Source of the DNA: an uncultured Thermoleophilia bacterium
GTDB lineage: Bacteria; Actinomycetota; Thermoleophilia; Gaiellales; F1-60-MAGs149
Reading direction: 5' to 3'
NCBI GenBank assembly: GCA_902806305.1
Contig: CADCWC010000134.1
Span: forward strand, 1-9,588
DNA length: 9,588 bases
Positions 1 to 4,892 of the stretch are shown here, piece after piece. The notes below the pieces were generated by a model. That model had not been told where the DNA came from. It worked only from the letters and a program-made list of their open reading frames with translations, and made no database searches. The first letter of the stretch is position 1. Every line of letters starts with the position of its first letter. Both the position numbers and the translations under genes were made by a program.

Positions 1-14
1 GGCAGGGCCCGGTC

Positions 15-30
15 GGACGCACCGGCGTCC
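15..30 (-). terminator. possible hairpin terminator downstream of the tRNA
   Basis: A 6-bp inverted repeat (GGACGC / GCGTCC, 4-nt loop) lies 20 nt beyond the 3' end of the minus-strand tRNA. No T-tract follows on the minus strand, so it is at best a GC-only stem stop or a processing signal. In sequence this rich in GC, a 6-bp stem may occur by chance. Confidence 0.25.
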
Positions 31-49
31 ACGCTCCACCCGTCCCGAG

Positions 50-123
50 TAGCGGCGCTAGGACTCGAACCTAGGACACGCGGATTATGATTCCGCTGCT
101 CTAACCAACTGAGCTACGCCGCC
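50..123 (-). tRNA. tRNA-Met (anticodon CAT), elongator type
   Basis: Read on the minus strand, these 74 nt fold into a complete cloverleaf: a 7-bp acceptor stem (G1 faces U72, the rest Watson-Crick), a 4-bp D stem with an AGTTGGTTA loop, a 5-bp anticodon stem (GCGGA/TCCGC) with loop ATCATAA, a 5-nt variable loop, a 5-bp T stem (CTAGG/CCTAG) with loop TTCGAGT, and discriminator A73. The anticodon CAT is at 87-89. G2-C71, C3-G70 and A73 fit methionyl-tRNA synthetase identity, and the D arm resembles bacterial elongator tRNA-Met. The initiator is unlikely because the anticodon stem lacks its three G-C pairs and there is no 1-72 C-A mismatch. A tRNA-Ile2 with lysidine-modified CAT cannot be wholly excluded. 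The 3' CCA is not encoded and must be added after transcription. Confidence 0.93.
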
Positions 124-132
124 AGAGCGTCC

Positions 133-142
133 ATCGTATCGC
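133..142 (-). promoter_or_regulatory. -10-like box of the tRNA promoter
   Basis: The minus strand reads GCGATACGAT, with a TACGAT hexamer (133-138) whose last base is 9 nt before the tRNA 5' end. That gives a precursor leader of only a few nucleotides. No convincing -35 box is visible. The same ten bases occur on the plus strand at 8053-8062, ahead of cbs. The box sits in the loop of a 7-bp inverted repeat (128-134 CGTCCAT / 143-149 ATGGACG). Confidence 0.5.
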
Positions 143-187
143 ATGGACGGCCGCTGCCCCGGCCCCGCCGGCGGAGGCGACCGGGCG

Positions 188-202
188 CGCCGGGCTCCGG
201 CG
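188..202 (-). terminator. candidate hairpin terminator of the TetR gene
   Basis: A 6-bp GC stem (CGCCGG / CCGGCG) with a 3-nt loop lies 17 nt past the stop codon of the minus-strand regulator. There is no T-tract. Its position and compactness suit a terminator, but it is GC-only in a GC-rich spacer. Confidence 0.3.
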
Positions 203-219
203 GTCCGTCGCGGCCGCGC

Positions 220-852
220 CTACCCGTCGGGCGGATCGGCGGAGCCGCCGAGCGGGCCTGTCAGCTGAAGGTGCAGCACGGCACCGAGGGTCTCGAGCGT
301 CTCGTCGGCCGTCATCCCGACGACCGCGTCGATCTCGACCACCCAGCGCGTCATCACGTGGCCGAACAGCGCGGCGCTGACCAGGCCGGCCCGAAGCTCC
401 GGGCGGTCCACGCCGAGGCGGTGCACGAGGGGACCGACCAGCTCGCCGGTGATCAGCCCGCGCAGCGTGGCCGCCGCGTCACGGTCGGCGGCCGCGGCCC
501 GGACACGCCCCAGGAACACGTTGCGGGCCTGGGGATCGTCGAGCGCGCCCAGCACGAAGGCGGCCAGCCGCCGACCGATCGTCGCGCGGTCACCCGCCAC
601 CAGCCGCTCGACGGCCTCGGCCACGTCGAACGGCATCCGCATGACGTCGACGAACAGCTGCTGCTTCGAGCCGTAGAAGTACAGGACGAGGGCAGGGTTG
701 ACGCCGGCGGTCGCGGCGATCGCGCGGACGGTCGTGCCGTCGTAGCCCGACTGCCCGAAGTGCTCGCGCGCCGCGGCGGCGATCGCCTCGCGCGTGCCGC
801 TGTCGCCCGGGCGGCGACCGCCGCGGGCCGCTCGTCTCGGCGGCGTTGACAT
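220..852 (-). CDS. TetR/AcrR-family transcriptional regulator
   Basis: This encodes a 210-aa DNA-binding repressor-type protein, a usual TetR length. After a basic tail (residues 1-19), residues 20-66 form the TetR_N helix-turn-helix: an amphipathic first helix (TREAIAAAAREHF), the recognition region TTVRAIAATAGVN (41-52), then LYFYGSKQQLF (57-67), the hallmark YxYFxSKxxL segment. The all-helical C-terminal half should bind a ligand and dimerise, and its ligand cannot be read from sequence. The ATG at 852 is the only sensible start: no alternative start codon precedes the HTH, and upstream codons run into the promoter. The GAGGA at 853-857 abuts the ATG without a spacer, and a TATAGA -10-like box lies at 865-870, so the mRNA may be nearly leaderless. 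It is divergent from the gene at 951, with a palindrome between them, which suggests control of that gene and of itself. Confidence 0.92.
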   Translation of the reverse strand: MSTPPRRAARGGRRPGDSGTREAIAAAAREHFGQSGYDGTTVRAIAATAGVNPALVLYFYGSKQQLFVDVMRMPFDVAEAVERLVAGDRATIGRRLAAFVLGALDDPQARNVFLGRVRAAAADRDAAATLRGLITGELVGPLVHRLGVDRPELRAGLVSAALFGHVMTRWVVEIDAVVGMTADETLETLGAVLHLQLTGPLGGSADPPDG

Positions 853-864
853 TCCTCGGGCAAT

Positions 865-870
865 TCTATA
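865..870 (-). promoter_or_regulatory. -10-like box (TATAGA) for the TetR gene
   Basis: On the minus strand TATAGA, continuing as TATAGAATTG, lies 12 nt before the TetR start codon. Transcription would begin about 5-6 nt before the ATG, leaving almost no leader. No clear -35 box is seen; the operator-like palindrome occupies that region. Confidence 0.4.
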
Positions 871-876
871 CGCTCG

Positions 877-898
877 TTTAACTAATCGACCGTTTAAA
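877..898. promoter_or_regulatory. palindromic operator between the TetR gene and the small membrane protein gene
   Basis: This 22-bp imperfect palindrome reads TTTAA-N4-TCGA-N4-TTAAA, symmetrical about the central TCGA, inside the only AT-rich stretch nearby (about 861-899). TetR proteins usually bind such near-palindromes of roughly 15-30 bp in their own divergent intergenic region. It lies just upstream of the TATAGA box of the TetR gene and 52 bp before the opposite start codon, so bound protein could block both promoters. The symmetry is seen directly; the binding is inferred. Confidence 0.55.
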
Positions 899-940
899 AG
901 GAGCGCCGACGCGGTCGCCGCCGACGACGCTCCCCGAGCC

Positions 941-945
941 GGAGG
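941..945 (+). promoter_or_regulatory. ribosome binding site (GGAGG)
   Basis: GGAGG lies 5 nt before the ATG at 951 and fixes the start of the small membrane protein. It is one of the few near-consensus sites in the window. Confidence 0.75.
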
Positions 946-950
946 CCGCC

Positions 951-1223
951 ATGCTTCGCCTGCCACTCGCCATCGGGATCGTCGCCACGCCGTTCGTCCT
1001 GGCGGTCCCGGTGGTCGGCCCACTCGTGTTCCTGCTGGCCGGCCTCCTGTTCGGACCGGTCGCGATCCTCGCCTGGGCCACCGCCGAGCACGAGGACCTG
1101 GTGCGCGACGCGTCGACCGCACCCGCCTCCGAGGCCGCCCCGGTCCGACCGACCGTCGAGGTCGCCGCCGCCCGGACCGGACGGGCGCGGGCGCCGCGAC
1201 CGGAGCTCGTCACGGGGCTCTGA
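951..1223 (+). CDS. small two-helix membrane protein, function unknown
   Basis: This is a 90-aa protein that I do not recognise. Residues about 3-42 are almost wholly hydrophobic, with a Pro/Gly break near 20-24 (VPVVGP), consistent with two short membrane helices or a hairpin. From AEHEDL (45-50) the chain becomes polar, then Ala/Pro/Arg-rich and probably disordered to the end. The start is well supported: GGAGG at 941-945 lies 5 nt before the ATG, the clearest Shine-Dalgarno sequence in the first half of the window. The gene is divergent from the TetR gene, with the palindrome at 877-898 in between, so TetR control is the simplest reading. TetR genes are often paired with exporters, but this protein is far too small to be a transporter by itself. 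The good ribosome site and codon usage support a real gene; its role is open. Confidence 0.7.
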   Translation: MLRLPLAIGIVATPFVLAVPVVGPLVFLLAGLLFGPVAILAWATAEHEDLVRDASTAPASEAAPVRPTVEVAAARTGRARAPRPELVTGL

Positions 1224-1242
1224 GCAGCCCGGCGCGGACTCC

Positions 1243-1276
1243 CCATGACCGCCAGGGCGTATCCTGGCGGTCATGG
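1243..1276. repeat. perfect 14-bp inverted repeat spanning promoter and start codon
   Basis: Left arm CCATGACCGCCAGG (1243-1256), loop GCGTAT (1257-1262) and right arm CCTGGCGGTCATGG (1263-1276) match without an error. The right arm holds the second half of the TATCCT box and the ATG (1273) of the next gene. As DNA it could be an operator for a dimeric repressor. As RNA, in transcripts entering from upstream, it would bury the start codon in a 14-bp stem. It could also end the upstream transcript (20 nt past the stop at 1223), but no T-tract follows. Confidence 0.8.
1260..1265 (+). promoter_or_regulatory. -10-like box TATCCT, predicted leaderless start
   Basis: TATCCT ends 7 nt before the ATG at 1273, the distance expected between a -10 box and the first transcribed base. 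There is no Shine-Dalgarno sequence before this ATG. The same arrangement recurs at 2439-2444. No -35 consensus is visible. Confidence 0.45.
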
Positions 1277-1893
1277 ACGACAGGTCGTCGCGCAGCGCCC
1301 TCGAACCGGGTCTGGCCCGGGCCGGCCGGCGCGGGCGCGCGCTCGACCGGTCGTCCAGCCGCGCCGACTTCGAGACGGCGCTCGAGCGCCTCGGCCACAC
1401 GGACCTGTCGCCCCACGACGCCGAGCAGGCGTGGGAGGCCTTCCAGGACCTCGCGGCGGCCAAGAGCCGCGTCACCGTGGCGGACCTCCAGGCGCTGCTC
1501 GACGACCGGCTGCGGGCCGTGGCCGAGCAGTACCAGCTGCTCTGGCTCGAGACGCGGACCGCGTCGGGGACCCCCTCCTGGGCCCGCGTCCGGATCCTGG
1601 AGCGCAACCACGAGGCGCCCGCCGAGGCCGAGGGGCACGGGGACGGACCGATCGACGCGGCGCTCAACGCCGTCGTCGAGGCCCTGCACGTCGAGGCCGA
1701 CCTCGTGGCGTTCTCCGCCGAGGCGCTCTCGTCGGGACCGGACGCGCTCGCCGAGGCCGACGTCACCGTCGACGTCGGCGGCCGCCATCGCGCCGCCGAG
1801 GGGGTCGCCGCGTCGATCACCGAGGCCGGCGTGCGCGCCTTCCTGCACGCGCTGTCCGCCGCCCGCCGGGCCGAGCGGCCCGACGCCGGCTGA
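1273..1893 (+). CDS. stand-alone LeuA-type regulatory (allosteric) domain protein, no catalytic barrel
   Basis: This 206-aa protein corresponds to the C-terminal two-fifths of 2-isopropylmalate synthase. Residues 27-80 resemble the post-barrel helical subdomain: DRSSSRADF stands where LeuA has GKHSGRHAF, followed by LERLG, LSPHDAEQAWEAFQDLAA and the VTVADLQALL helix. Residues about 86-197 match the LeuA regulatory/dimer domain, with the YQLLWLETRTASG strand, ARVRI, GDGPIDAALNAV (123-134), DALAEADVTV (157-166) and ITEAGVRAFLHAL (182-194). In LeuA this domain binds leucine for feedback inhibition. The metal- and substrate-binding TIM barrel is absent, and no barrel sequence precedes the gene. 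It is followed 9 nt later by a Nudix gene, probably in the same operon. It could be a leucine sensor, a partner of a separate synthase, or a surviving fragment. The family match by eye is strong; the function is unknown. Confidence 0.82.
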   Translation: MDDRSSRSALEPGLARAGRRGRALDRSSSRADFETALERLGHTDLSPHDAEQAWEAFQDLAAAKSRVTVADLQALLDDRLRAVAEQYQLLWLETRTASGTPSWARVRILERNHEAPAEAEGHGDGPIDAALNAVVEALHVEADLVAFSAEALSSGPDALAEADVTVDVGGRHRAAEGVAASITEAGVRAFLHALSAARRAERPDAG

Positions 1894-1902
1894 CGGCTCG
1901 GC

Positions 1903-2409
1903 GTGCCGATCTCGCCGTACCTCCGCGACCTGCGCCGCCAGATCGGGTCGGCGCTGATCGTGCTGCCGTCGGTCGGTGCCGTCGTCCGCCGTGCGGACGG
2001 GCGTGTCCTGCTCGTGCACGACGCCTCCACGGACGCGTGGGTGCTGCCGGGCGGCGCCGTCGACCCCGACGAGTCCCCGACCGACGCGCTGGTCCGCGAG
2101 GTCTGGGAGGAGAGCGGCCTGCACGTCGAGCCGCGAGCGGTGCTCGGGGTCTACGGCGGCCGCGATCTCCGCGTCCACTACGGCAACGGTGACCGGGTGA
2201 GCTACGTGCTCACCGCCTTTCTCTGCCACGTCCTCGGCGGCGAGATCCGGCCGGACGGCGACGAGACGCTCGACGTGGCCTGGATCCCGCCGACCGCCTT
2301 CGCGGACGTCCCGCATCCGCCGTGGCTCGACCGGATCGCGGCTGACCTCCTCGGGGGCGACGCGGGCCCCCACTTCGCGCGCCCGACCTGGCGGCCGACC
2401 TCCGGCTGA
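1903..2409 (+). CDS. Nudix hydrolase
   Basis: This 168-aa protein should hydrolyse a nucleoside diphosphate linked to another moiety, using metal ions, in the cytoplasm. The Nudix box GX5EX7REUXEEXGU is complete at residues 51-73: G51, E57, then REVWEESGL at 65-73 with the metal-binding glutamates E69 and E70. It is preceded by the usual strands (PSVGAVVRRADGRVLLVHD, 22-40) and WVLPGG (46-51). The N-terminal PYLRDLRRQIGSALIVLP extension and single-domain length are common for the family. The substrate cannot be assigned. The GTG start at 1903 is the first in frame and lies 9 nt after the previous stop, without a clear Shine-Dalgarno sequence, so translation is probably coupled to the LeuA-like gene. 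House-cleaning of damaged nucleotides and a more specific role are equally open. Confidence 0.92.
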   Translation: MPISPYLRDLRRQIGSALIVLPSVGAVVRRADGRVLLVHDASTDAWVLPGGAVDPDESPTDALVREVWEESGLHVEPRAVLGVYGGRDLRVHYGNGDRVSYVLTAFLCHVLGGEIRPDGDETLDVAWIPPTAFADVPHPPWLDRIAADLLGGDAGPHFARPTWRPTSG

Positions 2410-2438
2410 GCGAGCGGGATCTGCGGTCCGGCGACGCC

Positions 2439-2444
2439 TATCCT
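2439..2444 (+). promoter_or_regulatory. -10-like box TATCCT, predicted leaderless start
   Basis: TATCCT lies 8 nt before the ATG at 2453, repeating the geometry seen before 1273, again without a Shine-Dalgarno sequence. It sits in the loop of a 6-bp inverted repeat (CGGCGA 2429-2434 / TCGCCG 2445-2450). It would drive the lipoprotein and the transporter genes behind it. Confidence 0.45.
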
Positions 2445-2452
2445 TCGCCGCC

Positions 2453-2770
2453 ATGGGCCACCGCCGACCCGCCGTGCTCGCCGTCGTCGCGGTCGTGGCG
2501 GCGGGCTGCGGCGCGAGCGGTGACACCCAGGCGGTCGAGCGGCTGATCGAGGAGGACTGGAACGCCGCGGAGGCCGTCGACGCGCGCTGGCCCGGACGGC
2601 CGGAGCTCGACGGCACGACGGCCGCGGCCGTGCGCTGTCCGGGCGAGGTCGAGGACGGCAGGGTCGTGTGCACGGTGCGTCTCGCCCCCGGCGGCCCGGC
2701 CGACGACGTGACCGTCGTGGCCGAGGTCGACTCCGGAGGCGCCGTCCGGCGCTGGCGGCTCGAGGGCTGA
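2453..2770 (+). CDS. small secreted lipoprotein, DUF4333-like
   Basis: This 105-aa protein has a lipoprotein signal peptide: positive start GHRR (2-5), hydrophobic stretch 7-16, and lipobox AAGC with the lipid-acceptor cysteine at 19. The mature part is about 86 residues and would sit on the outer face of the membrane. It keeps the layout of actinobacterial DUF4333 domains: a VERLIEEDW helix, then a CP motif (C62) and a second cysteine 11 residues later (C73), probably a disulfide, followed by alternating strands ending in VRRWRL. DUF4333 proteins have no established function. The stop is 3 nt before the first permease gene, so the two are very likely co-transcribed. An extracytoplasmic accessory role for the transporter is possible but unproven. 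The DUF assignment is from memory of the pattern. Confidence 0.82.
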   Translation: MGHRRPAVLAVVAVVAAGCGASGDTQAVERLIEEDWNAAEAVDARWPGRPELDGTTAAAVRCPGEVEDGRVVCTVRLAPGGPADDVTVVAEVDSGGAVRRWRLEG

Positions 2771-2773
2771 GGC

Positions 2774-4705
2774 GTGCCGCTCCTGCGCCGTCGCACGTCG
2801 CACGGCCTGCCGACGGTCCTCGGCACCCCGGACCTGTTCTCGACGGCGTACGGCAACGTCGGCTCGTCGATCTACTACGCGCTCGGCGTCACCGCGATCT
2901 ACGCGCTCGGCATGACGCCGATCACGTTCCTGATCTCGGGCGCGATCTTCGCGTTCACGGCGTGCACCTACGCCGAGGCCACGGCCCGGTTCCCCGAGGC
3001 GGGCGGGTCGGCGTCGTTCGCCCGCCGGGCCTTCAACGAGGTGGTCTCGTTCTTCGCCGCCTGGGCCCAGATGCTCAACTACACGATCACGATCGCCATC
3101 TCGGCGTTCAGCGTCCCGCCGTACCTCTCCGTCTTCCCCGGGCTCGGCGCGCTGCACGACGGGGCGCCCAAGCTCGGATTCGCGATCGGGCTGTGCGCGC
3201 TGCTCGCCCTGCTCAACATCCGGGGGATCCAGGAGTCCGCCCGGCTGAACATCCTGCTGGCCCTCGCAGACCTCGCCACGCAGGCGCTCCTCGTGCTCGT
3301 CGGCGCCGTGCTGATCCTGTCGCCGTCGGTGCTGATCGAGAACGTCCACTGGGGCGAGGGGCCGACCCTCAGGAACTTCCTGATCTCGATCCCGATCGGC
3401 ATGGTCGCCTACACCGGCATCGAGACCATCTCGAACATGGCGGAGGAGGCTCGCGACCCCGGGCGCGACGTGCCGCGCTCGATCGCGCTCGTGGCGCTCG
3501 CGGTCTTCGCGATCTACGCCTTCCTGCCGGCCGTCGCGCTCTCCGCGCTGCCCGTCCACGAGGTGCCGTTCGAGCATCCGACGACCGGGTCGCAGTTCAC
3601 GTCCCAGCTCGCCACCACGTACGCGGCAGACCCCGTGGCGGGCATCGTGCAGAACCTCGGCCTCGGCGTGCTGACGACGCCGGTCGCCCTGTACGTGGGC
3701 CTGCTGGCGGCCACGATCCTGCTGATCGCCACGAACGCGGGCATCATCGGCGTCTCCCGGCTGACCTACTCGATGGGCGTGCACCGGCAGTTCCCGCGCT
3801 TCATCTCGACGGTCCACCCGACCTACCGCACCCCGTGGCTCGCGATCATGCTCTTCACGGCCGCGGCCGTGGTGCTGATGCTCCCGAACCAGCTGGTGTT
3901 CCTCGGGAACCTGTACGCGTTCGGGGCGATGCTCTCGTTCACCGTCGCCCACGCGGCCGTGATCGCCCTCCGCCTGCGCCGGCCCGATCCCGACCAGCCG
4001 TTCCGGGCGCCGTTCAACGTCCGCGTCCGGGGCTACGACGTCCCGCTCTTCGCGGTCTTCGGCGGGCTCGGGACGCTGGGGGCGTTCCTCGTCACCTCCG
4101 CCCTCTTCGCCGACGTGCGCTACGCGGGGCTCGGCTGGATGGCGCTCGGGATGACGATCTACGTCCTCTACCGGCGGAACCAGGGGCTGCCGCTGACCGA
4201 GACCGTGCGGGCGGAGCCGAAGGTCACGGGACCCGAGGTCGAGCTCGAGTACAACACCGTCCTCCTGCACCTCACGGAGGCCGCCGTGGCCGACGAGATG
4301 ACCGCCACCGCCCTGCGGCTCGCGGGCGAGCGGGGCGCCCGCGTCGTCGCCGTCTTCCCCGTCGTCGTGCCGGCCTCGCTCCCCATGGACGAGGTCGATC
4401 CCGAGGCCGAGCAGGTCGCCCGGCGCCAGCTCGACGAGGCCGAGGCGCTCGGCGCCCAGTACGGGGTGCCGGTGATCGGTCGCATCATCCGCACCCGGAA
4501 CGCCGGGCGGACGCTCGTCGAGGAGGCCGAGGCGCGCGGCTCGGAGATCATCGTGCTCGCGGCGCCCGGTCGCGCGCCGAACGCGACGCGGCTCTTCGGC
4601 GACACGGTCGACTACGTCCTCCGCCACGCGCGCTGCAAGGTGATGGTCGGCGCGACGCCGGAGTGGCGCGGACCGCGCCGCGCGGTCCGGGCGGTGACCC
4701 GGTGA
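2774..4705 (+). CDS. APC-superfamily permease with C-terminal USP domain, KimA-like plan (paralog 1)
   Basis: This 643-aa inner-membrane transporter has about 12 hydrophobic helices over residues 20-466 and a cytoplasmic USP-like domain at about 493-627. TM1 carries YGNVGSSIYYALG (26-38), close to the KUP signature YGDIGTSPLYAL but with Asn (N28) for Asp. TM3 has NYTITIAIS (102-110), aligning with DYVLTVAVS of KimA-type transporters, again Asn for Asp. TM6 has YTGIE (213-217). The TM-plus-USP plan matches KimA, a K+/H+ symporter, and RCK genes lie downstream, so K+ or another cation is a fair inference. An amino-acid substrate remains possible, the more so with both acids lost. The USP nucleotide motif is degenerate (GRAP then GD rather than G-x2-G-x9-G-S/T). 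The GTG start has GAGGG 7 nt upstream, inside the lipoprotein gene's end. Confidence 0.88.
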   Translation: MPLLRRRTSHGLPTVLGTPDLFSTAYGNVGSSIYYALGVTAIYALGMTPITFLISGAIFAFTACTYAEATARFPEAGGSASFARRAFNEVVSFFAAWAQMLNYTITIAISAFSVPPYLSVFPGLGALHDGAPKLGFAIGLCALLALLNIRGIQESARLNILLALADLATQALLVLVGAVLILSPSVLIENVHWGEGPTLRNFLISIPIGMVAYTGIETISNMAEEARDPGRDVPRSIALVALAVFAIYAFLPAVALSALPVHEVPFEHPTTGSQFTSQLATTYAADPVAGIVQNLGLGVLTTPVALYVGLLAATILLIATNAGIIGVSRLTYSMGVHRQFPRFISTVHPTYRTPWLAIMLFTAAAVVLMLPNQLVFLGNLYAFGAMLSFTVAHAAVIALRLRRPDPDQPFRAPFNVRVRGYDVPLFAVFGGLGTLGAFLVTSALFADVRYAGLGWMALGMTIYVLYRRNQGLPLTETVRAEPKVTGPEVELEYNTVLLHLTEAAVADEMTATALRLAGERGARVVAVFPVVVPASLPMDEVDPEAEQVARRQLDEAEALGAQYGVPVIGRIIRTRNAGRTLVEEAEARGSEIIVLAAPGRAPNATRLFGDTVDYVLRHARCKVMVGATPEWRGPRRAVRAVTR

Positions 4706-4890
4706 GCGGCCGCTCGGCGTACCGCGGCACGACGGCGCTCCTCAGCGTGGCCATGGTGGTCCTCGGCCTCGTGGCGCTCGCGCGCACGGCGGCCGCGGCC
4801 GGGATGGCGCCCGCGATCGGGTACGCGATCGGCGTGGCGCTCGTCGTGGCGGGCGGCCTTCGCCTCTGGCTCGTGATCCGGACCGGCTGA
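4702..4890 (+). CDS. 62-aa two-helix membrane protein between the two permease genes
   Basis: This short gene begins at a GTG that overlaps the stop of the first permease (GTGA at 4702-4705) and ends 2 nt before the second permease's start. Such double coupling argues strongly that it is translated. After a short polar start (SGRSAYRGT) there are two hydrophobic segments, about residues 11-28 and 37-57, joined by a small RTAAAAGMAP turn. The tail RLWLVIRTG is basic, so both termini are probably cytoplasmic. I do not recognise a named family. Its position, equimolar with and between the two transporter subunits, suggests a small accessory subunit like those of other transport complexes. That is inference from gene order only. 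A length-filtered gene caller could miss it. Confidence 0.75.
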   Translation: MSGRSAYRGTTALLSVAMVVLGLVALARTAAAAGMAPAIGYAIGVALVVAGGLRLWLVIRTG

Positions 4891-4892
4891 CC

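Noticed and set aside
50..123. tRNA as an attachment site for an integrated element
   Set aside because: No integrase gene or second copy of the tRNA 3' end is found in the window, and the neighbouring genes look chromosomal.
853..1122. N-terminal extension of the TetR protein from position 1122 (300 aa in total)
   Set aside because: The extra 90 residues are Arg/Pro/Gly-rich, lie antisense to the gene at 951 and would translate through the operator and promoter. The ATG at 852 gives a normal TetR length.
1273..1893. Complete LeuA or citramalate synthase gene
   Set aside because: No barrel residues are present, and the upstream DNA encodes an unrelated membrane protein in a different frame.
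794..1957. 387-aa plus-strand frame across the operator, small membrane protein and LeuA-like gene
   Set aside because: Its composition is Arg/Pro/Thr/Ser-rich with no domain, and it conflicts with three better-supported features.
2438..4627. 729-aa open frame on the minus strand opposite the first permease, and similar long antisense frames at 4548-6227, 7596-9512 and 1210-2856
   Set aside because: These are rich in R, G, D, E and H, lack recognisable domains and lie opposite genes with clear motifs. Long antisense frames are a by-product of very high GC at third codon positions.
2668..4890. 740-aa plus-strand frame overlapping the lipoprotein and permease genes
   Set aside because: It is out of frame with both genes and Arg/Pro-rich. 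Only its last 62 codons, which follow the permease stop, are a credible gene, annotated separately from the GTG at 4702.
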